Source: Apostichopus japonicus (Eukaryota > Echinodermata > Holothuroidea > Aspidochirotida > Stichopodidae). Taken from it: a DNA stretch of 64,000 bases. Position numbers and translations under genes: made by a program. The notes under the pieces are model-generated. The model was not told where the DNA came from. It did no database searches and saw only the letters and a program-made list of their open reading frames with translations. The DNA lies in the NCBI RefSeq assembly GCF_037975245.1, contig NC_092572.1, positions 12,342,269-12,406,268 on the forward strand. The letters run 5' to 3'. This document shows, piece by piece, positions 33,560-48,400 of the stretch; the first letter of the stretch is position 1; each line of letters opens with the position of its first letter.

Positions 33560-35540
33560 TTGCTCATTTCTAGTTTATATATTGCAGGTGTTACAGGTTT
33601 CCACCATCCACTAGCCACATGCCACCAGCCAACAGCCACCAGCCCTTTTGCCACAAGCAAAACAGTAATGTGTATTTGTATTGCAATGACGTTATTACAT
33701 ATATTTATGCAGATTTGTTAAAGAAATGCCTGATTGTTCTTTCTAGTTTATATTTTATAGATTTTCCAGACCACTCCAGCCACCAACTAACAAATACCAC
33801 CACCTTCCACCACCTTCCACCACCTTCCACCACCTTCCACCACCTTCCACCACCTTCCACCACCTTCCACCAGCTACCTTCACCCAGCCTTTTGCCACCA
33901 GCAAAAGAGTAATAACGTATGTGTGTTGGTATTGCAATGATTTTATTATATATTTGTTATGCCGATTTGAAGAGTGTTTAAACTAAAATAAAATGCCTGA
34001 TTGTTCTTTTCCAGTTTATATATTTATAGATGTTCCAGACGTCTCCAGCAACCAACTAACAAATACCAGCACCAACCAAATTCCACCAGCTTCCAGCTAC
34101 CGCCCCAGCCATTTGCCACGAGCAAAAGAGTAATAACGTATGTGTGTTGGTATTGCAATGATTTTACTATATATATTTTTTATGCCGATTTGAAGAGTGT
34201 TTAAACTAAAATAAAATGCCTGATTGTTCTTTTCCAGTTTATATCTTTATAGATGTTCCAGACGTCTCCAGCAACCAACTAACAAATACCAACACCAACC
34301 ACATTCCACCAGCTTCCAGCTACCGCCCCAGCCTTTTGCCACGATCAAAAGAGTAATAACGTATGTGTGTTGGTATTGCAATGATTTTACTATATATTTG
34401 TTATGCCGATTTGAAGAGTGTTTAAACTAAAATAAAATGCCTGATTGTTCTTTTCCAGTTTACATATTTATAGATGTTCCAGACGTCTCCAGCAACCAAC
34501 TAACAAATACCAGCACCAACCAAATTCCACCAGCTTCCAGCTACCGCCCCAGCCATTTGCCACGAGCAAAAGAGTAATAACGTATGTGTGTTGGTATTGC
34601 AATGATTTTACTATATATATTTTTTATGCCGATTTGAAGAGTGTTTAAACTAAAATAAAATGCCTGATTGTTCTTTTCCAGTTTATATCTTTATAGATGT
34701 TCCAGACGTCTCCAGCAACCAACTAACAAATACCAACACCAACCACATTCCACCAGCTTCCAGCTACCGCCCCAGCCTTTTGCCACGATCAAAAGAGTAA
34801 TAACGTATGTGTGTTGGTATTGCAATGATTTTACTATATATTTGTTATGCCGATTTGAAGAGTGTTTAAACTAAAATAAAATGCCTGATTGTTCTTTTCC
34901 AGTTTATATATTTATAGATGTTCCAGACGTCTCCAGCAACCAACTAACAAATACCAGCACCAACCAAATTCCACCAGCTTCCAGCTACCGCCCCAGCCAT
35001 TTGCCACGAGCAAAAGAGTAATAACGTATGTGTGTTGGTATTGCAATGATTTTACTATATATATTTTTTATGCCGATTTGAAGAGTGTTTAAACTAAAAT
35101 AAAATGCCTGATTGTTCTTTTCCAGTTTATATCTTTATAGATGTTCCAGACGTCTCCAGCAACCAACTAACAAATACCAACACCAACCACATTCCACCAG
35201 CTTCCAGCTACCGCCCCAGCCTTTTGCCACGATCAAAAGAGTAATAACGTATGTGTGTTGGTATTGCAATGATTTTACTATATATTTGTTATGCCGATTT
35301 GAAGAGTGTTTAAAATAAAATAAAATGCCTGATTGTTCTTTATAGTTTATATTTTTATAGATGTTCCAGACGTCTCCAGCAACATACTAACAAATACCTT
35401 CACCAACCACATTCCACCAGCTTCCAGCTACCGCCCCAGCCTTTTTGCCACAAGCAAAAGAGTAAAGTATGTGTTTGTATTGCAATGAGTTTATTATATG
35501 TTTTTATTTCAATTTGCAGTGTTTTGAATAAAATATTGCA
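33560..35540 (+). repeat. 221/223-bp satellite, 444-bp dimer array
   Basis: Unit starts (TGCCTGATTGTTCTTT) lie at 33727, 33994, 34217, 34438, 34661, 34882, 35105 and 35326, with a partial older unit before 33727. Types A (223 bp: CAGCACCAACCAAATTCC, GCCACGAGC) and B (221 bp: CAACACCAACCACATTCC, GCCACGATC) alternate as ABABAB. Copies of the same type are almost identical, so the 444-bp dimer amplified recently; the outer units are diverged. Each unit contains TTCTTTTCCAG, a GTTCCAGACGTCTCCAGCAA block and AAAATAAAATGCC with a poly(A) hexamer. Confidence 0.95.
33797..33870 (+). repeat. 10-bp repeat CTTCCACCAC inside a satellite unit
   Basis: About seven copies of CTTCCACCAC expand the second satellite unit. 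The following units lack it. It reads as Pro/Ser/Thr/His-rich peptide on the plus strand, which is a composition effect. Confidence 0.95.
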
Positions 35541-36429
35541 TATTGCATAACCATTTCTGTCACAATTTCCATCACCATTTCCATCACCCTTTATTTATCA
35601 CAAATTCATCACCATTTCATCATCATTTCATCAACATTTCATTACCATTTCCATCACCATTTCATCACCATTTCCATCACCATTTCCATCACCTTTTCCA
35701 TCACCATTTCCATCACCAATTTTGTTATCATCCTTTTTTTATTACCATTTTTTTTATCACCATTTCATCACCATTTCATCACCTTTTTATCACCATTTCA
35801 TCACAATTTAATCACCATATCCATCACAATTTCCATCGTAATTTCCATCACCATTTCCCATCACCATTTCCATCACCATTTCCATCACCATTTTTGTTAT
35901 CACCATTTTTGTTATCATCATTTTTTGTTATCATCATTTTTTGTTATCACTATTTTTTTATCACCAACTCATCACCATTTCATTCTCATTTCATCACCAT
36001 TTCATCACCATTACCATCACCATTTCCATCACCACTTCCATCACCATTTTTCTTTATCACCATTTTTTTATCACCATTTTTTTTATCACAATTTCATCAT
36101 AATTTCATCACCATTGCACCCCAATTTCATCACCATTTAATCACCATTTCATCACCATTTCCATCAGCATTTCTATCACCATTTCTATCACCATTTCCAT
36201 CACCATTTTTTGTATCACCATTTCATCACCATTTTATCATCAATTCATCACCACTTCATCACCATTCCATCACCGATTCCATTTCCATCACCAATTTCCA
36301 TCACCATTTCCATCACCATTTCATCACCATTTCCATCACCATTTTTGTAATCACAATTCTTTTATCACCATTTCCATCACCATTTCCATCACCATTTCCA
36401 TCACCATTTCCATCACCATTTTTATAATC
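35541..36429 (+). repeat. CATTTCCATCAC-type array (11-12 bp units)
   Basis: Irregular array of CATTTCCATCAC (12 bp) and CATTTCATCAC (11 bp) units broken by T-runs such as CATTTTTTTTATCAC and TTTTTGTTATC. It starts where the 221/223-bp satellite ends and grades into the 14-mer array near 36430. The long plus-strand open frame (His/Phe/Pro/Ser/Ile repeats) is a by-product. Confidence 0.9.
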
Positions 36430-39400
36430 AACATTTCATCATCATTATATCATCATTTTATCATCATTTTATCATCAGTTTATCATGATTTCATCATCAT
36501 CATTTTATCATCATCATTTTATCATCATCATTTTATCATCATCATTTTATCATCATCATTTTATCATCATTATTTTATTATCATCATTTTATCATCATCA
36601 TTTTTTCATCATCATTTTATCACCATCATTTTATCATGATCACTTTCTCATCATCATTTTATCACCATCATTTTCTCATCATCATTTTCTCATCATCATT
36701 TTCTCATAATCATTTCATCACCATCATATTATCACCATCATTTTATCACCATCATTTTATCACCATCGTTTTATCACCATCATATTACCACCTTCATTTT
36801 ATCATCATCAATTTATCATCATCATTTTAACACCATCATTTTATCATCATCATTTTATCATCATCATTTTATCATCATCATTTTATCATCATCATTTTAT
36901 CACCATCATTTTATCATCATCATTTTATCATGATCACTTTCTCATCATCATTTTATCACCATCATTTTCTCATCATCATTTTATCATCATCATTTTATCA
37001 CCATCATTTTATCACCATCATTTCATCACCATCATTTTATCATCATCATTTTATCACCATCATTTTATCATCATCAATTTATCACCATCATTTTATCATC
37101 ATCAGTTTATCACCATCATTTTATCACCATCATTTTATCTCCATCTTTTTATCATCATCAGTTTATCACCATCATTTTATCACCATCATTTTATCACCAT
37201 CATTTTATCACCATCTTTTTATAATCATCCTTTTATCATCATCCTTTCATCATAATCATCATTTTATCATCATCATTTTATCATCATCATTTTATCATCA
37301 TCCTTTAATCATCATCATTTTATCACCATAATTTTATCATCATCATTTCATCACCATCATTTTATCACCATCATTTTATCATCATCATTTTATCACCATC
37401 ATTTTATCATCATCATTTTATCACTATCATTTTATCACCATCATTTTATCACCATCATTTTATCACCATCATTTTATCATCATCATTTTAGCATCATCAT
37501 TTAATCATCATCATTTTATCATCATCATTTTATCATCATCATTTTATCATCATCATTTTATAATCATTATTTTATCATCATCATTTTTTCATCATCATTT
37601 TATCACCATCATTTTATCACCATCATTTTATCACCATCATTTTATCACCATCATTTTATCACCATCATTTTATCACCATCAGTTTATCACCATCTTTTTA
37701 TCATCATCATTTTATCATCATCATTTTATCACCATCATTTTATCACAATCATTTTATCACCATCATTTTATCACCATCATTTTATCATCATCATTTTATC
37801 ACCATCAGTTTATCACCATCTTTTTATCATCATCATTTTATCATCATCATTTTATCATCATCATTTAATCATCATCATTTTATCATCATCATTTAATCAT
37901 CATCATTTTATCACCATCATTTTATCACAATCATTTTATCACCATCATTTTATCACCATCATTTTATCACTATCATTTTATCACCATCATTTTATCATCA
38001 TCATCATTTTATCACCATCTTTTTATCATCATCCTTTTATCACCATCATTTTATCATCATCATTTTATCATCATCATTTTATCACCATCATTTTATCACC
38101 ATCATTTCATCACCATCATTTTATCATCATCATTTTATCATCATCCTTTTCTCATCATCATTTTATCATCATCAATTTATCATCATCATTTCATCACCAT
38201 CATTTGATCACCATCATTTTATCATCATCAATTTATCACCATCATTTTATCATCATCAGTTTATCACCATCATTTTATCATCATCATTTTATCTCCATCT
38301 TTTTATCATCATCAGTTTATCACCATCATTTTATCACCATCATTTTATCACCATCATTTTATCACCATCTTTTTATAATCATCCTTTTATCATCATCCTT
38401 TCATCATAATCATTTTATCATCATCATTTTATCATCATCCTTTAATCATCATCATTTTATCACCATAATTTTATCATCATCATTTCATCACCATCATTTT
38501 ATCACCATCATTTTATCATCATCATTTTATCACCATCATTTTATCATCATCATTTTATCATCATCAATTTATCACCATCATTTTATCACCATCATTTTAT
38601 CATCATCCTTTTATCACCATCATTTTTTCACCATCATTTCATCATCATCATTTTATCACAATCATTTTATCACCATCATTTTATCATCATCCTTTTATCA
38701 TCATCCTTTTATCATCATCCTTTTATCATTATCATTTTATCACCATCATTTTATCATCATCATTTCATCATCATCATTTTATCATCATCCTTTCATCACC
38801 ATCATTTTATCATCATCATTTTATCACCATCTTTTTATCATCATCATTTTATCATCATCATTTTATCATCATCATTTTATCACCATCATTTTATCACCAT
38901 CATTTTATCACCATCATTTTATCACCATCATTTTATCACCATCATTTTATCACTATCATTTTATCACCATCATTTTATCACCATCTTTTTATCATCATCA
39001 TTTTATCACCATCATTTTATCATCATCTTTTTATCATCATCATTTTATCATCATCCTTTCATCATAATCATTTTATCATCATCCTTTTATCATCATCATT
39101 TTATCACCATAATTTTATCATCATCATTTCATCACCATCATTTTATCACCATCATTTTATCATCATCATTTTATCACCATCATTTTATCATCATCATTTT
39201 ATCATCATCAATTTATCACCATCATTTTATCACCATCCTTTTATCATCATCCTTTTATCACCATCATTTTTTCACCATCATTTCATCATCATCATTTTAT
39301 CACAATCATTTTATCACCATCATTTTATCATCATCCTTTTATCATCATCCTTTTATCATCATCCTTTTATCATTATCATTTTATCACCATCATTTTATCA

Positions 39401-42400
39401 CCATCATTTTATCACCATCATTTTATCACCATCATTTTATCATCATCATTTCATCATCATCATTTTATCATCATCCTTTCATCACCATCATTTTATCATC
39501 ATCATTTTATCACCATCTTTTTATCATCATCATTTTATCATCATCATTTTATCATCATCATTTTATCACCATCATTTTATCACCATCATTTTATCACCAT
39601 AATTTTATCACCATCATTTCATCACCATCTTTTTATCACCATCATTTTATCACCATCATTTTATCACCATCTTTTTATCATCATCAATTTATCATCATCA
39701 TTTCATCACCATCATTTGATCACCATCATTTTATCATCATCAATTTATCACCATCATTTTATCATCATCAGTTTATCACCATCATTTTATCACCATCATT
39801 TTATCTCCATCTTTTTATCATCATCAGTTTATCACCATCATTTTATCACTATCATTTTATCACCATCATTTTATCACCATCTTTTTATAATCATCCTTTT
39901 ATCATCATCCTTTCATCATAATCATCATTTTATCATCATCATTTTATCATCATCATTTTATCATCATCCTTTAATCATCATCATTTTATCACCATAATTT
40001 TATCATCATCATTTCATCACCATCATTTTATCACCATCATTTTATCATCATCATTTTATCACCATCATTTTATCATCATCATTTTATCACTATCATTTTA
40101 TCACCATCATTTTATCACCATCATTTTATCACCATCATTTTATCATCATCATTTTAGCATCATCATTTAATCATCATCATTTTATCATCATCATTTTATC
40201 ATCATCATTTTATCATCATCATTTTATAATCATTATTTTATCATCATCATTTTTTCATCATCATTTTATCACCATCATTTTATCACCATCATTTTATCAC
40301 CATCATTTTATCACCATCATTTTATCACCATCATTTTATCACCATCAGTTTATCACCATCTTTTTATCATCATCATTTTATCATCATCATTTTATCACCA
40401 TCATTTTATCACCATCATTTTATCACCATCATTTTATCACCATCATTTTATCATCATCATTTTATCACCATCAGTTTATCACCATCTTTTTATCATCATC
40501 ATTTTATCATCATCATTTTATCATCATCATTTAATCATCATCATTTAATCATCATCATTTTATCATCATCATTTAATCTTCATCATTTTATCACCATCAT
40601 TTTATCACAATCATTTTATCACCATCATTTTATCACCATCATTTTATCACTATCATTTTATCACCATCATTTTATCATCATCATCATTTTATCACCATCT
40701 TTTTATCATCATCCTTTTATCACCATCATTTTATCATCATCATTTTATCATCATCATTTTATCACCATCATTTTATCACCATCATTTCATCACCATCATT
40801 TTATCATCATCATTTTATCATCATCCTTTTCTCATCATCATTTTATCATCATCAATTTATCATCATCATTTCATCACCATCATTTGATCACCATCATTTT
40901 ATCATCATCAATTTATCACCATCATTTTATCATCATCAGTTTATCACCATCATTTTATCATCATCATTTTATCTCCATCTTTTTATCATCATCAGTTTAT
41001 CACCATCATTTTATCACCATCATTTTATCACCATCATTTTATCACCATCTTTTTATAATCATCCTTTTATCATCATCCTTTCATCATAATCATTTTATCA
41101 TCATCATTTTATCATCATCCTTTAATCATCATCATTTTATCACCATAATTTTATCATCATCATTTCATCACCATCATTTTATCACCATCATTTTATCATC
41201 ATCATTTTATCACCATCATTTTATCATCATCATTTTATCATCATCAATTTATCACCATCATTTTATCACCATCCTTTTATCATCATCCTTTTATCACCAT
41301 CCCTTTTTCACCATCATTTCATCATCATCATTTTATCACAATCATTTTATCACCATCATTTTATCATCATCCTTTTATCATCATCCTTTTATCATCATCC
41401 TTTTATCATTATCATTTTATCACCATCATTTTATCACCATTATTTTATCACCATCATTTTATCACCATCATTTTATCATCATCATTTCATCATCATTATT
41501 TTATCATCATCCTTTCATCACCATCATTTTATCATCATCATTTTATCACCATCTTTTTATCATCATCATTTTATCATCATCATTTTATCATCATCATTTT
41601 ATCATCATCATTTTATCACCATCATTTTATCACCATCATTTTATCACCATCATTTTATCACCATCATTTTATCACCATCATTTTATCACCATCATTTTAT
41701 CACCATCATTTTATCACCATCTTTTTATCATCATCATTTTATCACCATCATTTTATCATCATCTTTTTATCATCATCATTTTATCATCATCCTTTCATCA
41801 TAATCATTTTATCATCATCCTTTAATCATCATCATTTTATCACCATAATTTTATCATCATCATTTCATCACCATCATTTTATCACCATCATTTTATCATC
41901 ATCATTTTATCACCATCATTTTATCATCATCATTTTATCATCATCAATTTATCACCATCATTTTATCACCATCCTTTTATCATCATCCTTTTATCACCAT
42001 CATTTTTTCACCATCATTTCATCATCATCATTTTATCACAATCATTTTATCACCATCATTTTATCATCATCCTTTTATCATCATCCTTTTATCATCATCC
42101 TTTTATCATTATCATTTTATCACCATCATTTTATCACCATCATTTTATCACCATCATTTTATCACCATCATTTTATCATCATCATTTCATCATCATCATT
42201 TTATCATCATCCTTTCATCACCATCACTTTATCATCATCATTTTATCACCATCTTTTTATCATCATCATTTTATCATCATCATTTTATCATCATCATTTT
42301 ATCACCATCATTTTATCACCATCATTTTATCACCATCATTTTATCACCATCTTTTTATCATCATCAGTTTATCATCATCATTTTATCATCATCATTTTAT

Positions 42401-45400
42401 CACCAGAATTTTATCACCATCATTTTATCACCATCCTTTTATCACCATCCTTTTATCATCATCATTTTATCATCATCATTTTATAATCATCATTTTATCA
42501 TCATCATTTTATCATCATCAATTTATCACCATCATTGTATCACCATCCTTTTATCATCATCCTTTTATCATCATCATATCATCATCATCATTTTATCACC
42601 ATCAATTTATCATCATCATTTTATCATCATCATTTTATCACCATCATCATTTTATCACCATCATTTAATCATCATTCGATCAGCATTATTTTATCATCAT
42701 CATTTTATCATCATCATTTTATCATGATCATCATTTTATCATCATCATCATTTTATCATCATCATCATTTTATCACCATCATTTTATCATCATCCTTTTA
42801 TCATCATCATTTTATCACCATCTTTTTATCATCATAATTTTATCATTATCATTTTATCACCATCATTTTATCATCATCATTTTATCACCAAGATTTTATC
42901 ACCATTATTTTATCACCATCATTTTATCACCATCTTTTTATCATCATCATTTTATCATCATAATTTTATCATCATCATTTTATCACCATCATTTTATCCC
43001 CATCATTTTATCACCATCATTTTATCACCATCATTTTATCACCATCATTTTATCACCATCATTTTATTACCATCATTTTATCACCATCTTTTTATGATCA
43101 TCAGTTTATCATCATCATTTTATCATCATCATTTTATCACCAGCATTTTATCACCATCATTTTATCACCATCCTTTTATCACCATCATTTTATCACCATC
43201 ATTTTATCACCATCCTTTTATCATCATCATTTTATCATCATCATTTTATCATCATCATTTTATCATCATCATTTTATCACCATCATTTTATAACCATCAT
43301 TTTATCACCATCATTTTATCATCATCATTTTATCACCATCCTTTTATCATCATCATTTTATCACCATCATTTTATCACCATCTTTTTATCATCATCCTTT
43401 TATCATCATCATTTTATCATCATCATTTTATCACCATCATTTTATCATCATCATTTCATCATCATCATTTCATCATCATCATTTCATCATCATCATTTTA
43501 TCACCATCATTTTATCATCATCATTTTATCATGATCATTTTATCACCATCATTTTATCACCATTTTATCACCATCATTTTATCACCATCATTTTATCACC
43601 ATCATTTTATCATCATCATTTTTTCACCATCATTTTATCACCATCATTTTATCAACATCATTTTATCACCATCCTTTTATCACCATCATTTTATCACCAT
43701 CATTTTATCACCATCATTTTATCACCATCATTTTATCATCATCCTTTAATCATCATCATTTTATCATCATTATTTTATGATCATCATTTTATCACCATCA
43801 TTTTATCATCATCATTTTATCACCATCATTTTATCACCATCATTTTATCACCATCTTTTTATGATCATCATTTTATGACCATCATTTTATCACCATCATT
43901 TTATCCTTATCATTTTATCACCATCATTTTATCATCATCATCATTTTATCACCATTATTTTATCACCATCATTTTTTTCACCATCATTTTATCATCATCC
44001 TTTTATCATCATCCTTTTATCATCATTATTTTATCATCATCATTTTATCACCATCATTTTATCACCATCATTTTGTCACCATCATTTTATAACCATCATT
44101 TTATCACCATCATTTTATCACCATCATTTTATCATCATCATTTTATCATCATCATTTTATCATCATCATTTCATCATCATCATTTTATCATCATCATTTC
44201 ATCACCATCATTTTATCACCATCATTTTATCACCATCATTTTATCACCATCATTTTATCACCATCGTTTTATCACCATCATTTTATCACCATCATTTTAT
44301 CACCATCATTTTATCACCATCATTTTATCGACATCATTTTATCACCATCATTTTATCATCATCATTTTATCACCATCATTTTATTACCATCATTTTATCA
44401 TCATCTTTTTATCATCATCATTTTATCATTTTATCACCATCATTTTATCCTTATCATTTTATCACCATCATTTTATCATCATCATTTTATCACCATTATT
44501 TTATCACCATCATTTTATCACAATCCTTTAATCACCATCCTTTTATCATCATCCTTTTATCATCATCATTTTATCACCATCATTTTATCATCATCATTTC
44601 ATCATCATCATTTTATCATCATCATTTCATCACCATCATTTTATCACCATCATTTTATCACCATCATTTTATCACCATCATTTTATCACCATCATTTTAT
44701 CACCATCATTTTATCACCATCATTTTATCACCATCATTTTATCACCATCATTTTATCACCATCATTTTATCATCATCATTTTATCACCATCATTTTATCA
44801 CCATCATTTTATCACCATCGTTTTATCAACATCATTTTATCACCATCATTTTATCACCATCATTTTATCATCATCATTTTATCACCATCATTTTATCACC
44901 ATCATTTTATCACCATCTTTTTATCATCATCATTCTATCATTTTATCACCATCATTTTATCCTTATCATTTTATCACCATCATTTTATCATCATCATTTT
45001 ATCACCATTATTTTATCACCATCATTTTATCACCATCCTTTAATCACCATCCTTTTATCATCATCCTTTTATCATCATCATTTTATCATCATCATTTTAT
45101 CACCATCATTTTATTACCATCATTTTATCACCATCATTTTATCATCATCATTTTATCATCATCATTTTATCATCATCATTTTATCACCATCATTTTATCA
45201 CCATCATTTTATCACCATCATTTTATCACCATCATTTTATCACCATCATTTTATCATCATCATTTTTTCATCATCATTTTATCACCATCATTTTATCAAC
45301 ATCATTTTATCACCATCCTTTTATCACCATCATTTTATCACCATCATTTCATCACCATCCTTTTATCATCATCATTTTATCATCATCATTTTCTCATCAT

Positions 45401-48400
45401 CATTTTATCATCATCAATTTATCATCATCATTTCATCACCATCATTTGATCACCATCATTTTATCATCATCAATTTATCACCATCATTTTATCATCATCA
45501 GTTTATCACCATCATTTTATCACCATCCTTTTATCTCCATCTTTTTATCATCATCAGTTTATCACCATCATTTTATCACCATCATTTTATCACCATCATT
45601 TTATCACCATCTTTTTATAATCATCCTTTAATCATCATCCTTTCATCATAATCATTTTATCATCATCATTTTATCATCATCATTTTATCATCATCCTTTA
45701 ATCATCATCATTTTATCACCATCATTTTATCATCATCATTTCATCACCATCATTTTATCACCATCATTTTATCATCATCATTTTATCACCATCATTTTAT
45801 CATCATCATTTTATCACTATCATTTTATCACCATCATTTTATAACCATCATTTTATCACCATCATTTTATCATCATTATTTTAGCATCATCATTTAATCA
45901 TCATCATTTAATCATCATCATTTTATCATCATCATTTTATCATCATCATTTTATCATCATCATTTTTTCATCATCATTTTATCACCATCATTTTATCACC
46001 ATCATTTTATCACCATCATTTTATCACCATCATTTTATCACCATCATTTTATCACCATCAGTTTATCACCATCTTTTTATCATCATCATTTTATCATCAT
46101 CATTTTATCACCATCATTTTATCACCATCATTTTATCACCATCATTTTATTACCATCATTTTATCACCATCTTTTTATCATCATCAGTTTATCATCGTCA
46201 TTTTAACATCATTATTTTATCACCATCATTTTATCACCATCATTTTATCACCATCATTTTATCACAATCCTTTTATCATCATCATTTTATCATCATCATT
46301 TTATCATCATCATTTTATCACCATCATTTTATCATCATCATTTTATCATCATCATTTTATCATCATCAATTTATCACCATCATTTTATCACCATCCTTTT
46401 ATCATCATCCTTTTATCACCATCATTTTTTCACCATCATTTCATCATCATCATTTTATCACAATCATTTTATCACCATCATTTTATCATCATCCTTTTAT
46501 CATCATCCTTTTATCATCATCCTTTTATCATTATCATTTTATCACCATCATTTTATCACCATCATTTTATCACCATCATTTTATCACCATCATTTTATCA
46601 TCATCATTTCATCATCATCATTTTATCATCATCCTTTCATCACCATCATTTTATCATCATCATTTTATCACCATCTTTTTATCATCATCATTTTATCATC
46701 ATCATTTTATCATCATCATTTTATCACCATCATTTTATCACCATCATTTTATCACCATCATTTTATCACCATCATTTTATCACCATCATTTTATCACCAT
46801 CATTTCATCACCATCTTTTTATCATCATCATTTTATCACCATCATTTTATTACCATCATTTTATCACCATCATTTTATCACCATCATTTTATCACCATCA
46901 TTTTATCACCATCTTTTTATCATCATCAGTTTATCATCATCACTTTATCATCATCATTTTATCACCAGCATTTTATCACCATCATTTTATCACCATCCTT
47001 TTATCACCATCCTTTTATCATCATCATTTTATCATCATCATTTTATCACCATCATTTTATCATCATCATTTTATCATCATCAATTTATCACCATCATTTT
47101 ATCACCATCCTTTTATCATCATCCTTTTATCATCATCATTTCATCATCATCATTTTATCACCATCATTTTATCATCATCATTTTATCATCATCATTTTAT
47201 CACCATCATCATTTTATCATCATCATTTAATCATCATTCGATCAGCATTATTTTATCATCATCATTTTATCATCATCATTTTATCATGATCATCATTTTA
47301 TCATCATCATCATTTTATCAACATCATCATTTTATCACCATCATTTTATCATCATCATCATTTTATCATCATCATCATTTTATCACCATCATTTTATCAC
47401 CATCATTTTATCATCATCATCATTTTATCACCATCATTTTATCATCATCCTTTTATCATCATCATTTTATCACCATCATTTTATCACCATCATTTTATCA
47501 CCATCATTTTATCACCATCATTTTGTCATCATCATTTTATCACCATCATTTATCACCATCATTTTATCACCATCATTTTATCACCATCATTTTATCACCA
47601 CCATTTTATCATCACCCTTTTATCATCATCATTTTAACATCATCATTTTATCATCATCATTTTATCACCATCATTTTATCACCATCATTTTATCACCATC
47701 ATTTTATCACCATCATTTTATCACCATCATTTTATCACCATCATTTTATCATCATCATTTTATCACCATCATTTTATCATCATCATTTTATCAACTATTT
47801 TTTATCATCTTCCTTTTATCATAATCATTTTATCATCATCATTTTATCATCATCATTTTATCATCATCATTTTATCATCATTTTTATCACCATAATTTTA
47901 TCACTATCATTTTATCACCATCTTTTTATCATCATAATTTTATCATTATCATTTTATCACCATCATTTTATCATCATCATTTTATCACCATCCTTTTATC
48001 ACCATCCTTTTATCATCATCATTTTATCATCATCATTTTATCACCATCATTTTATCATCATCATTTTATCATCATCAATTTATCACCATCATTTTATCAC
48101 CATCCTTTTATCATCATCCTTTTATCATCATCATTTCATCATCATCATTTTATCACCATCATTTTATCATCATCATTTTATCATCATCATTTTATCACCA
48201 TCATCATTTTATCATCATCATTTAATCATCATTCGATCAGCATTATTTTATCATCATCATTTTATCATCATCATTTTATCATGATCATCATTTTATCATC
48301 ATCATCGTTTTATCAACATCATCATTTTATCACCATCATTTTATCATCATCATCATTTTATCATCATCATCATTTTATCACCATCATTTTATCACCATCA

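Noticed and set aside
34001-35318. Repeated 67-68-codon frames in the 444-bp dimer satellite as a peptide family
   Set aside because: Each starts in a T-rich region and ends within the unit. The near identity reflects satellite homogenisation. A possible exon origin is kept as a finding only.
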